Shown piece by piece: positions 34,801-45,848 of a stretch of DNA of 64,000 bases. Origin of the DNA: Bryoerythrophyllum caledonicum (Eukaryota; Streptophyta; Bryopsida; Pottiales; Pottiaceae); the NCBI GenBank assembly GCA_963971425.1, contig OZ020521.1:7023519-7087518 (forward strand). Direction: 5' to 3'. The position numbers and the translations under genes were made by a program. Numbering within the stretch: position 1 is the first letter of the stretch; each line of letters starts with the position of its first letter. The notes beneath the pieces were generated by a model that was not told the DNA's origin, searched no databases, and saw only the letters and a list, made by a program, of their open reading frames with translations.

Positions 34801-37250
34801 ATGAGCAAGCATATTAAGACGAAGTATAATTTTCCAAAATTGTCGGCCTTGTACATGAGTCTTCGGGGATGGATTGATACAAGTGCATTTTGGATTGGAG
34901 TGAGTTCTTCTAATCCCTATTGTGTATTTAATGTGAATCATCTAGCTAATTATTATTTGTGTCTAACAATTCATACTATATGTTGTAGTTGGAGGAGGAA
35001 CTAGAAAGAAATTCTCTGAGATTGTCAAAGAAGACAAGGTTGTCCTGAAGAATGAGGGGCTTTTTAATCCCATCAAAGATATTGGTTCTTGGATGGAGGC
35101 TTGGAGCATTATGTTTTGGGCTAAGGTGTTCAAAGACCATATTTGGAGGAAGGGCGCCTTCTCCAAGTCAGAGGAGTTTTTAAGCATAAAGGTGGTGAGA
35201 AGACTATGAAGCGGGCGGTGCTTTGGTTCTTTTGGAGGGAACTCGTTGCAAAAGGAACCTTGCAGCCGGATCAGTTGCCAATCCGCTGATTCCGCTTCTA
35301 GGTGTGGACGGACCCTACTTTAGCGGATTGCATTTTCACCAAGCAACAGAGGTGGCGCTTCTCTCGTCACCACTTGGTACAATGTCCTTGCTTTTTAGAG
35401 TTGATGGATGGCGATCCTACCCCGGGAGAGGAGATTCTGCTTCGTAGGGCTTGTGATTTTATAGCTACTCTTTTTGGAGATGGCGACATGATTCTTTCAC
35501 TTGTCACTGCAATTACTGAGGCGGTCGATGCATCACTCTTAGAGAAAGACAAGGCGAAGGTTGTAGAGAGGGCGACGGTGAAGGCGGCAAAAAAAGAGGT
35601 GTTGACGGTGGAAAAGGAGATTGCAAAGGCTATAATATAGGAGACCAGAGAGAGGAACAAGGAGTTGGTGAAGTTGGTGGCGAAGGACGTGCTAGAGAAG
35701 CTGATTGCTCAGCTCGGGAGGGTTGCAACGTTCATTCTCACTACTGCGATGGCACCAACGTAGGGCGTTTCACCTTCGGCGAGCAGTGGACCCTCCACCT
35801 TTGTAGCAAGCCTTTCTGGATAATCTACTCGATTTCGGTGGTGGAGGACATGGAGTCTGTTAAAGTAAAGGTATTATCTCAAAACACTCTCAACATTATG
35901 ACCCTCTTTGATAGTATCGCTACAGAGGATGACCTGCCATCAGTTTGGTGTGAGATATGGCAGTTCATGAAGGCGCATTTGGAATTGCGGATGCGGCGCC
36001 AACGTGGAAAAGATTGCAATGACGACTTGGTGGACATGGTACCTATTGATGTCCTAGAAGATTTTCCGGTCTTTGGAATTGAGGGCGACTTTGATGTACC
36101 GGTTTGGAACAAACTTCTAACTCAACTGTGTGCAAGTGGTAAGAAATAATCCCCCTGGAGGCTGGATTCACCAATGTTTTGAGATGTCTAAGGCATTGCT
36201 TTGCGATGGAGCGCTGCTCATTGTGTTCACATCAGAATTGAAGTTCATCTCTAATGACCTTCATGCTCAATGGACTGAGTAGGCGGACTTTTACGAGGAG
36301 ACGAAGTGGTTTGTCATTAACGATTTGTCTCTCTCGCACAAGGGTTACCCCAAGCCCACTCACAAGTGCTTCATGGTGAAATGCTATGTGAGGAAGTTCG
36401 AGCTAGTAGTCCCTTTCTCTTTCAATGACATGATGGAGTTGTTGTTGGAGGGGATCCAATTGTCCTTAGATGGTCATTTGACCAATCTGATCACACAAGA
36501 GACGCTGACCACGAGGGATACCACGAGCCAGCCATGGAGCCGAGCGTGGGAGAAGTCCTCCAATGTCATGGAGGCTCTTACTAACTTTTGCACCAGAGAG
36601 AATGACATTGTCTTTTACCTCACAGTGTATATTGGTTCATTTTCTTACTACTTCCAATTCTATCATTTTTTTCTTACATTTGAATGTTAATTTCAATTTT
36701 GTTGTTTCTATTGTATAGTGGCATCTACCAAGGCTTGCAAGGCCCTCAAGCACCACATCCTCGCGTTAGAGGAGGGCTCAAGTTTGGTAGAAGATCGCTC
36801 GCAAGAGAACTTGTAAGTAAGTTTTCTTCCTCTTTGGTAAATGGTTCTGCATTGAAGTTTACAAAGTTTGATTATTTTCTATGTTAAAAATGATTTGACA
36901 CTTCATTTGTGTAGCCAATCAACATTGTTGATGGCCTTAGCATCAACAACTCGGGTGGGGGTGCTATCACGCTTGATGAAGGAGGTGAAGAGTTTGTCGC
37001 GCTCGTATCGTATGAATCCTTGGAATGGAGGTGTTGCAAATGCGATGGTTGCATTTCCATCTTGTCCACGTATTTCACAGGTAGCACGATGTAGGTCTAC
37101 CACAAAGCAGTTCATAGATGAAGAGGCGGCCGCTAGTGGTTGGGATAGTAGTTTGTTTTCTATCCACGAGGATAGCTCTGATGACTTTTCGACAAAGGAA
37201 TCTTCATTTCTCTACTTTCGTTGTCATTTTGTTTTTCCATGAGGCTTGTG
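31900..37250 (+). pseudogene. Decayed multi-exon gene: ParB-like N-terminal part plus methyltransferase-like C-terminal part
   Basis: Coding blocks with good splice signals, all plus strand. About 31930-32328 includes LQALLNKYPFVWDRNHRYIA, like the 'G-N/Q-H-R' catalytic stretch of ParB-type folds, and ends at a GTAAGG donor. About 34150-34259 ends TYDAFLKLMFE/GTACGT. Exon 34361-34570 follows TTTTTTAG (HEIIATYDECIRNYKDGLIT). Exon 34681-34899 contains an in-frame TAG. 34989-35640 is frameshifted. 35838-36626 contains GDFDVPVW, then WIHQCFEMSKALLCDGALLI, then EKSSNVMEALTNFCTRENDI. 36719-36812 contains ASTKACKALKHHILALEEGS. The last two blocks fit the permuted order of beta-class amino-methyltransferases (motif IV region first, SAM-binding motif I last). 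C-terminal blocks follow to about 37240. I count at least five in-frame stops and three frameshifts, so it is a pseudogene. The same order occurs at 55729-59765. Confidence 0.5.
33360..34030. repeat. Diverged tandem repeat, about 180-bp unit, four copies, inside an intron
   Basis: The phrase TTAGCTTTTCAA..AGCTATCACAAGCTTGAAT recurs at about 33384, 33562, 33756 and 33933, each followed by AGCAGTAACTTTGA-like sequence. It lies within the large intron of the 31900-37250 pseudogene. Confidence 0.6.
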
Positions 37251-39017
37251 GTTTCTTGACATGTTCATTACAATTGTCTATCTATTGCATTTTATTTGGG
37301 ACTGCCTACAGCTTTATACATATGATATTCCAACGTAATTACCAAATGTATACTCTTATTTTGTTCATTGTTTGATCCATGCAGTTTTCACAACATCTAA
37401 GTACATGTATTTAACTTTTTCTCAGATATTTTCCCAAAGGTATTCACTATTGCCATACACATTCCAACCCAAAAAAGTGCATCCAACTTACACACAAGGA
37501 GATCTCACTAGAAACATAGGACATCAAAGCCGGGTTCTGGCGGAAACACGCGAACTAAGTGAGGCTATCCAAACTCAACAATGCCCCGAAATTTAACATT
37601 GTCCATATACATATCCCACAGACTAAAGTTCGTGAAATCTGCATAATAATGGTTTCGTATTCAGTGACGGTTTTTGATTAGGGGTGGATTTTTTGAATCT
37701 CATGGAGATTCCGGTACCATATAGAGTCCAAGACTTCTATCTTTGGGAGTTTCACACTAGAACCAAGGGTGGAGATGCTGAGGGCGTATGAAATGCCTAC
37801 ATGGCATCACTTTGAAGGTTTAGGCGTTAGAAGTTCCGCCTCATGAAGAAAATTTTATCTGTACAAGGATAGAAACTCAAACTCTTGCCGATGTGCTGTA
37901 CATATTTTCATTGAAATATTCAAAAATTAACAAGATCTTGGCTGTAATATCAAAAACTGTGTTGGTGCTTGTGCTTACACTAGTATTTTTTTGTGTAATG
38001 AGCATTTTGACCATTTTATTAATTTCTTGTAAAAAAAATTGTTCTCTTCTAGGCTTTATGACTAAAGAAAGTGAGAGAGGAGAATTTCAATTTAAAATAA
38101 AATAAGGACCTTTTAAAAGTAAAAAATGACTTAGGATTTGTCAAATAGTTTGGGTCATGGCCTCTCAACTTGGTCCCTTAGGCTTTCACACTACAAGCAC
38201 CTAAACTTCGCAAATTCCATATTTAAATATTTATTTTCAACTCCAAAACTTGGCATCTTGGCAAAGTTTGGTCCTTGATGGAGTTTGGTCTTTTATCCAA
38301 GTGTGAAACCCCTCCTAGAGAAATATCTCCACCAAAGATGCAGATAGTCTTGCATTCCTTGAAGAAAACGTGGGCAATGTGCTTCAAATCGAAGCTAATT
38401 TAATTAGGCATGTAGATCATGTTTTCCTTGGTAGTAGAGAAGTTCATATTCTTCCTAAAAAACTCACTAATATAATAGAAAAGAGTAATTACCGAATTTT
38501 ATTGTCCGATAAAATGTGATAAATCATTTAGATGCCATTACAAAAGTATTTTATTGCTTCTTATGTTCCGACCATATGATTTTTTAGATATTGTCTTATA
38601 TATTGAATTTACATTTTTATATGTGCTATGCCTTCCCAGCGCGATATTCCTGCCGAAGTTGTTGGTTGGTCTCCTCTCTCCCTTTCTCATCTACCCGGGC
38701 GCGATTCCTCCATGTGTTGGAGACTTTTCTTCTCTACCTTGGCCTTCTCGATTGTTCCTTTCTTTGCAAATTAATTCCATCTGTGCACATGTACTCTGAG
38801 CTGGTCTATATGAGGGACTTGGAATAGTCAACGAAGGCTTTGTCTCGGGCAACGGCAAAAACTTGCTGATCAACCACGGCACGGCCTCGATTCCACCTTC
38901 ATCTTCCAACCGCTGCTCTGGTTCAAAACTCATGCATTCATCATAATTTGCAACAAGCTCTACATAAAAGTGGCTCTAAAGCTCTACATGAAAGTGGCGA
39001 CATCCGACTAAATTTCC
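37251..39017. other. Spacer, no gene seen
   Basis: AT-rich sequence. 37440-37600 shows a frame with CATTCCAACCCAAAAAAGTG-type content but no domain. No repeat borders recognised. Confidence 0.4.
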
Positions 39018-39952
39018 TAAACTCCGAAAGGACCAAATCTCCTTGGGGGGGGGGTTTCTGATTTTGGGTAGGTTCCTAAAATTTGAAAAAAAATCCTTTT
39101 TCTCTGAAATTTTTATTCTGGATTGCCTCTGATTAGAGCTTCGTGGAGATATTTTTATTTTATTTTTTGGATTTGTGGTTTGAAAGTTAGTACCACTTAA
39201 AGCCAAAAGTGGGGACTCCGGGCACCTCCAAATTTTTTGACGAAAGTTTCTATTGACATTGAGATTTTTCACACATATAACTAATATTTCCATCTTTGGA
39301 AATTTTCAAAAATATTTCTTGTCTTTAGTGTAAAAAGACATTTTATTCCAAGTCAAACATTTTCACACATTGTCAGGCAACGGGGGAATTTTTTTTAATC
39401 TTTTCTACATAAAACCTAGAGATCTTCATAATTTTCAATTTTTAGTTTTTCAACAACAACATGTGGTGAAAACCTTCTTATTGACTGTTTGGATTATCAT
39501 TTAAATACATACGTAGTTCACAAAAAAATAAAACGTGAAATGGCAATTTTTGAACCTCCACCCCTTGCACACTTGTTTTGAATATGCTACACACCTTTTT
39601 TACCTCTAAAAATTGGTGTGTTGGGAAATAACATCATGCTTAAGACAATGGTAAAAGATTTAGACTTTGTACAATGCAAAAATTTGATACAAAGTGAAGT
39701 CAAAGTCTGCTGATCTACTCAACGCAGGGAAGAAAATGAACCATTGTTTTGACTTTGAACACAAAAATCTATCAATCCGTGCGGTGGATTGCAACCAAAA
39801 TTTAGAGGCATGTTTATATAGAAGTCTATTTTAAGATCTTACGGTTGAAAATCCAAAATTCACTTTAAAATGTGATTTTCATGTCTCTTTTTGGCAGTGG
39901 CAGTTTTGGACTGGTTTTAGAGCGAAAGTGGTCGTGGTCCTTTAGGGGTTAA
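39018..39952. mobile_element. piggyBac-like non-autonomous element, about 935 bp
   Basis: The right end GGTCCTTTAGGGGTTAA is clear. The left end (CTAAACTCCGAAAGGACC) is diverged. The interior is the reverse complement of the copy at 53879-54810 over most of its length. It contains a run of ten G at about 39045. No coding frame. Confidence 0.65.
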
Positions 39953-40197
39953 TCAAGAGCTCCGGAAATTCTCTAAAATCTTTCCAGTGCACAAGCCCAC
40001 TGTCGGTACCCATTCTGTAAGACATGGCATTCTCATCCCAAGGACAAATTCCGGAGATCAATGCCTTGTTTACAAACCTTGTCTACTGTGTCAATCGTCA
40101 CATGACTAGCATGCCAGTTGAAGAAAGACGACGCTTTTGCATCGGCAGAACTCCTCCTAAATTAACAACACTCTTCACAAAGCGAGATATCCAATTT

Positions 40198-40554
40198 GAG
40201 GGGCGTTTCACACTAAGCCCAAGGGCCGAACTCCATTGAAGACCAAACTATGCCGAGGGGCCGAGTTTTGGAGTTGTAAAAAAATTATTAAAATTATTTT
40301 AATGAGAAAATGTTCGGCCCCTCGGCAAGAGTTTGGGTTTCTATTCTTGTTGGACCCAAACTCTCCTCGAGGGGCCGAACTATTGGCGCCAAAATTCTCA
40401 AAAAGTGCTGCCATGTAAGCATTTTGGTGCCCTTCGGCCCTTGGCCCTTGGCCCCTAGTGTGAAGGCCCACGGGCCGATTTTCAACTCTAGGCCAATCAA
40501 ATTGCTAGAATTGCTCGGCCCCTCGATCTCGGCCCCTAGTGTGAAACCCCCCTG
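40198..40554. mobile_element. hAT-like MITE with GC-rich inverted arms, about 357 bp
   Basis: The left end GAGGGGCGTTTCACACTAAG and the right end on the opposite strand (CAGGGGGGTTTCACACTAGG) match as terminal inverted repeats. Internal GGGGCCGA/TCGGCCCC blocks form further inverted pairs. [CT]AGGGG ends are typical of hAT-type MITEs, but no 8-bp duplication is visible. Confidence 0.6.
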
Positions 40555-40808
40555 AGAACAGAAAACTTGTCACCTGGGTATCATATGGGTATCGAGCGTG
40601 CTTCGCCCGCGCACATACCGGGTACGGAACCAGATATCGGTAGACTATAACCACCATGAACTCGTTGTGACAGTCAATTTCATGGACCAAAGTTTCGGCG
40701 CTCGGCCGTTTATGTAAAACTGACAGGATTTGCAAATGGTCTGTTGAGGATGAGTTCCTGGAGGATGAGTTATGGTGTCGACAAGTTGAAGGTGATGATC
40801 CAGCTAAC

Positions 40809-41811
40809 TTAGTTGGGCCTGGCGACGAGGAAGCCGCAGATCTGCACCTGCTTCACGTTGTCGAAGCCCAGCACGCGCACGAAGCAGCTCGGGTACGCCT
40901 TCTTGCACTCCTCAATCTCGCGCAGCACCTGGGCGGGATCGTTGCACCTGAACATGGGCAGCTTCCACATCGTCCAGTACCGCCCGTCGTAGTACCCTGG
41001 GCTCTGGTTGTTCGCGCGCGACACCCCATCCGCGTTCTAAATTACGTACACACATCAGTCCAACACCAAGAACTTATCAGACTCGGCTCCAACAAAACAC
41101 TACGTCCTCGCAGTTTTGCTGAAATCAGTACTTCCTCATCTCAATCTCACACAAAACAGTTCCTCGCAGAAAAAGCCTACACAAAACGGTCAGTTACAAT
41201 TTCACCCACAACAGTACATGCAAACAGTTTTACAGAATTTAGCAGATCCTCAGAAATTTCACTACTCACATCCACAGAAAACGTTTCTCACAATGTCGCA
41301 CAAAACTCACGGTTCCTCACAGTGTCACACCAAACAACTGCTTCTCACAATTCCACATATACCAGTACTTTCTCGCAAGCGCACAAATTGTAACAGCTCC
41401 TCACAATTTCACTTACTGTACATTCTCGCACAAAACAGCAACTATTCACATTCACATAAAACAGTGGATCCTCACAAATCGGAATACGAGAGACGGGTGA
41501 CTTACGACGTCGAACTCGAGACAGGGGATGAGGTTCTGCTGGATCATGTAGTCGACCTGCTTGGCGATCTGGTCATCGGACAAGTCCGGCAAGTACGAGA
41601 AGGTCTCGAACTTGGTCATGCCGATGGGGTTTTATATCTGCATGCACTGCACACGGCTGCCGTTCTGTACCGAGCTCGACAAGGCGCTCTGCTTCCCCTT
41701 GCCCGAGAATAGAGTGGCGGTCTTGAGCCTGGAGAACCCCTTTTCGCTCGACGAGGCCGCAGCAAAGGCAGCGGGCACCACAACGGCGGAGGCAGCGACG
41801 AAGGACGCCAT
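40809..41811 (-). pseudogene. rbcS: Rubisco small subunit precursor with premature TAA at an invariant Trp
   Basis: Minus strand. Exon 1 is 41811-41506 (ATG, 102 codons), the intron is 41505-41037 (GTAAGT ... TTTAG, 469 bp, phase 0), and exon 2 is 41036-40809 (75 codons plus stop). The 177-codon total fits the usual precursor length. Residues 1 to about 56 look like a chloroplast transit peptide (MASFVAASAVVVPAAF; Ser/Ala/Lys-rich, ending RVQC). The mature part has [38 protein letters not shown] and [18 protein letters not shown]. The small subunit joins the large subunit in the stroma for CO2 fixation. Codon 60 (41634-41632) is TAA where almost all homologues have Trp (MQVW), so the frame is broken just after the processing site. 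The PMFRC in exon 2 is normally PMFGC. The rest is clean, so decay is recent or the base calls are wrong. The few-codon spacing excludes an intron at the stop. Confidence 0.85.
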
Positions 41812-42012
41812 GGCTGAAGAGGAAGAGGAATAGCGAGGAATGGTGGCTGCAGGTGTGAAGATTGCGAGGGAGAGAGTGAAGAGGGCGACCTTTTGTACTG
41901 GGAGGCGGATTGTGGATGTGGAATGGTGATCACAGGTGGCGTATCCGCAAGTTCGTCTTGCTTGCCACTGCTCGTGTCGGAACTTCCAGTTTTTCATTCG
42001 GTCGATGGAAAT

Positions 42013-42047
42013 GCTTATCAATCCGTTCCGCAGATTGTGTATTTATG
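42013..42047 (-). promoter_or_regulatory. Possible rbcS core promoter (TATA-like) with I-box-like GATAAG
   Basis: On the minus strand, CCATAAATAC (about 42047-42038) is a TATA-like element about 230 bp upstream of the rbcS ATG. A GATAAG word lies at 42018-42013. I-box GATAAG words are common in plant rbcS promoters, but normally lie upstream of TATA, so this is tentative. Confidence 0.25.
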
Positions 42048-43228
42048 GCTGTGCCAATTCTCGAGGGGATATCTTGTGGGAAGTTTGTCAATTTTAGGAC
42101 AATTTTGTGTTGATACTGGTCTATCGATGCCTGATTTGCAAATCATCGACGGGTGGGCCAAATTCGATTGAGAGTTGAACACTTCCACGAGCTTCAGATT
42201 CCGAAACCGGTGTCGCATTGGATTGAAATGTTAAGTCAGAGCTTGAAGGATTTTATCGGATGGATGCTCATGAACTATAATTCCGGTGGGTGACTTTTGT
42301 GAGACGTAGTTTGTGAGAATGCTCAATGTGTTCCGTTCAAACACTGACAGCAATCCTTCATCGATCAACACTTGGTTTGCAAATCGACGACGGGTTCGCC
42401 GAGATTTATCAGTTCCAGCACCTTCAAGTCGTCACTTCTAAACTACTAGTGTTGATTAAGCCTCTTTGGTTGGCTTAAGGTATTGGCGGTTTTGGTACCA
42501 GTAGCACTTTTAAGCAACACCTTTTGAAGTCCAATTCTAAAGGCAATGCAAACAAGTGAAGTATTTTGATTTAGAGTGTAGGTGCATCGAGGCATATGGG
42601 TAGATTAAGAAAAACAGATCTGGTTGACGAGAGTTTAACCCTTGGCAATGTTAAAAAGCCAAAACATGAATATAGGCTCTTCACTTTTCTCTTTCTCTCT
42701 AGTCTTTCAAATGATGTGGATGGCGTCTCACGTACGACCTAATGCAATGTAACTGGAATATATATTTTGAAGGCTATGACGAGCATGTGTGCAAATACAT
42801 GATAATCAGTGTTGCCCTTTATTACATACATGCCATGGTTTTACAGTAGCATTACGATAGAACTATATCATACGATGAAAAGGAGGATCTAAAGTTAGAT
42901 GGTATAACATACTTGAACTCAACAAACTTTTAGCCAGTGCCAGTGCACATCTAACATTCCGACACTCTGTGATCTAATACACACCGTCCGAATAGCACAA
43001 ACATGTGGTGTCTACATGGAGTTATTCTCTGCAATGGCCGTTTCCTGTAATTATGGCAGATTAAAAAGCCCTCTCTAAACATGAATATGAAGTGTATTTC
43101 GAGTCTGAAAACCCCAATTCGGCATAGTGCATAACTTTGCGAAGTGACAAGTATCTGGAAAATTTAGGGTGGATGGGTAATATCTACTTGACTTGTGGAG
43201 CTCAGCTCCAATATCAACACGAGAGCGG
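42048..43228. other. Spacer; upstream of rbcS
   Basis: No supported coding frame. It includes upstream flank of rbcS on the right. 43222-43228 is the probable distal end of the F-box pseudogene displaced by the CACTA element. Confidence 0.4.
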
Positions 43229-43817
43229 CACTACTAGAATCTGGGGTCTAAGCAATGTCAAAAACGTTGCTAAATACACTAAGGTGAAGGTTGGCCAAAA
43301 TTATCAGAAGGTTGCTTAATGCAACATCAGAGGTGTCCATAACTTGGTGTAACGTCACGGGGCGCGCTTTTTAGCAACGTTTAACCAACGTGGGAACAAG
43401 TACAAAGAACGCACTGAAAAAGATCGGGAACAATCAAGAGGTGGGTCCCACTATCCAAAATTTTGAGGTGGACCCAGATTCATTAGAAGGTGACATGTTA
43501 CTTAAATTATTTTAGGCACATCAATGCCAACTTGGCAACCTCAAATCTTCTTCAATCCGGTGTAAGACAACCAAACTCATCCAGGAACCCACAACCATGT
43601 TCGTATATATAGTTAGTTGTGTCTCCCAACCATGCAAACGATATGGGTTTAGTGGGCGGCTCCTTGTGAAGATGGGAACACCCAAATTCCATCAAAACGT
43701 TGCTCAAAGCAATGTTGTCCCACCAAAAAAAATTCTAAGGCAAAAAAGCCCTCAAACGTCGTTTCGGACAGAGGCGTTGCTAAGTAACGTTGCTTGACCA
43801 CCCCTTTTCTAGTAGTG
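43229..43817. mobile_element. Non-autonomous CACTA element, 589 bp
   Basis: Begins CACTACTAGAA and ends TTCTAGTAGTG, the classical CACTA (CMC/En-Spm) terminus. It is flanked by a perfect 3-bp target duplication CGG (43226-43228 and 43818-43820). Sub-terminal AACGTTGCT/AGCAACGTT words recur in both orientations, as expected for transposase-binding repeats of this superfamily. It has no transposase. It sits inside the 3' end of the F-box/kelch pseudogene. Confidence 0.9.
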
Positions 43818-44712
43818 CGGGTTCAAGCTGTAGAAGCACTTTCCACTCCAATCTCCTGAGGGCGCTTGAAGAAACTCTTGCGCACGAATATCATCATCGA
43901 ACTGGTGCGCTTCATAAATCAAGCCCGTATGCGAAACCTTGCTGAAAACACACGACTGGAACTCTAAATACGCGATACAGACACATTCAGGACCAGTTTC
44001 GAGGCTGGGCTCGAAACTGAACAACTTCCGTCAGGTGCGTCGAGTTCACCCTGTCGATGCAAAACTGAACACAGCCGTCCGCTTGCTCTGAAAACAGGAA
44101 GACGTGGCCGCCGCATGCCACCAGTTGCAGGATGAGAGCAATTGGCAACGCAACTCCCCAACTCGACCACCTCCCAGCTTGCTCCACAATGTACGCCAGA
44201 ATGCCCTTCTTCTCAGGCTCCAGGAACGCAATGCAAAGGATGTTATCGTCAAGAGACACCCCGCTTTGAAACTCATTCAGGGCAAACTGTGGCCCTGGTG
44301 GGCTCTCAGTTAGGGTCCACTCTGACGTGGTAGAGTCAAACACTTCAGTAATGCCCGAGAGACGCTACTTCTTGCAACTAAGACTTTGAAATGCTGTGTC
44401 ACGGAGTTGACGATCGCGTGCATGGGAACCGATCGAGCTCCTGCGATGGCTCAGAGGCGGCGACTCCCGGTACCGTCTCGTCTTGGGGTTGAAGACGAGC
44501 AGCCGCTTCTCGTGTCTGCACTTGGAGATGTTGATGCTAATGAGTCCACCGTTGACACACACTAGATACTCCTGCTAATTGTCAGGTTCCAGCACTGGCG
44601 ATGAAGAAGTAAGGCGCGGTAAGAGTGGAAGTAAGCTGAGAGCTCTACACATAAACCTTAGAACCGATTGCTCTCCAGAAATCTCTTCACTTGCTTGGAA
44701 ACACGCTTGAAC
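43818..44712 (-). pseudogene. F-box/kelch-repeat protein pseudogene
   Basis: Minus-strand protein blocks in the order of plant F-box/kelch proteins (the At5g15710-like group expanded in bryophytes). They are a VLRFMCRALSLLPLLPRL-type segment after the F-box; YLVCVNGGLISINISKCRHE and LLVFNPKTRRYRESPP; TEVFDSTTSEWTLTESPPG; LVACGGHVFLFSEQADG; and a C-terminal YEAHQFDDD and APSGDWSGKCFYSLNP. F-box proteins recruit substrates to SCF ubiquitin ligases. Lesions: in-frame TAG at 44577-44575 and at 44367-44365, and a frameshift near 44000. The F-box itself is lost where the repeat at about 44713 begins. A CACTA element interrupts the last codons; without it the frame would reach a TGA four codons later. 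It is clearly non-functional. Confidence 0.75.
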
Positions 44713-45848
44713 CGATATAAGTCTTCGTAAGGAAAGCCTGGGGGGACGATTTTGATTCTGGGTAGGTTCCTAAAAATAGAAATAGAAATAAAATGTTTTT
44801 CTTTTGGAAATTTTTGTTCTGAATTGTATCTGATAAGAGCTTCATGGGGGTAGTTTTTTTTTTTGGACTCCTATTTTGAAAGTTATTGGCCTTCAAAGTC
44901 AAATATGGGGACGTTGGGCAGCCTCGGCAGCCCTATGAACGAATGAAATACACGTGTTGAAGGGGGGGCCGTAAATAGGGGCACAAGAGGTGGAGGAAGG
45001 GTGGGGCAACCCAAATCATGGGAGGGAGAAGAACCTTGAAAGATGCCTCTCATAAAAGTCAAGAAAATTCTTCAAGAAAAATAAAAGTAAAATGGAATTG
45101 GAATGGCCCTGCAAGCTATCGGTGGGACCCGTGGAGCAACTAGCACGGGCCCACCACGTTGGGTTTTTTTTTTCCTTGTGTGAACAAAAGTTTAATGACC
45201 TTGACTTTTAGGGGAAGTTGGTGAGATGACGTGGCCCAACATTTGATGAACAAGACCCATTTTCAAAGAGTGCCCTACCAAAACTTGCTTGGATAATTCA
45301 ATAAAAAAAATTAAATTAGATACTTTACTATTTTTACCCCTTTTTTCTAAATTAAAAATGGAATGACTAGTTTGAATTGTTGGGATTCTCAAAGATGTAA
45401 AGTTGTATGCAACAAACATTTCCACTCCATTTTTGAAGTCATTGACACGTTTTTGTACCCCCACGCACCAAACTATTTATTTCAAAATGCTTCACTCCTC
45501 ATTTTGACCTAAAATTTTGCACACAATTAGCTAACATCATATGAATCATATTGGTAATGGTTCCGAATACACTTTAGTGTAAAAGTTACAAGCTATGCAA
45601 AGTCAAGAAATAGTTTGACCTTGCAGGGCAAGGGCCCAAAAAAACTATTTCTTGCACTTCAAATGCTATAATCATTATATCCGTGCGGTGGATTGCAAAA
45701 AAATGGCATATGTAGATAGGAGTCTATTTTAAGATCTATCGGTTAAAAATCATGAATCTTGCTAAAAATGTGATGTTTATGCCTCTTTTTGACAGTGGCA
45801 ATTTTGGACTCGTATTTGAGCGAAATTGCCAAGGAACTGTAGGGGTTA
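44713..45848. mobile_element. piggyBac-like element copy, diverged and rearranged
   Basis: 44740-44900 matches the left part of the 39018-39952 copy (GGTAGGTTCCTAAAA; GATAAGAGCTTCATGGGG) and 45660-45848 matches its right part, ending AACTGTAGGGGTTA. The middle (about 44920-45470) is different sequence, so it is either a variant or carries an insertion. Its left edge truncates the F-box pseudogene. Confidence 0.55.

Noticed and set aside
40024..40239. 71-codon plus-strand frame (MAFSSQGQIPEINALFTN)
   Set aside because: It is partly protein-like but runs into the MITE at 40198 and has no partner exon or homologue I recognise.
41116..41712. 198-codon plus-strand frame over rbcS
   Set aside because: Antisense shadow of rbcS exon 1 and its intron.
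43597..43797. 66-codon frame inside the CACTA element
   Set aside because: It spans sub-terminal repeats and has no transposase motif.
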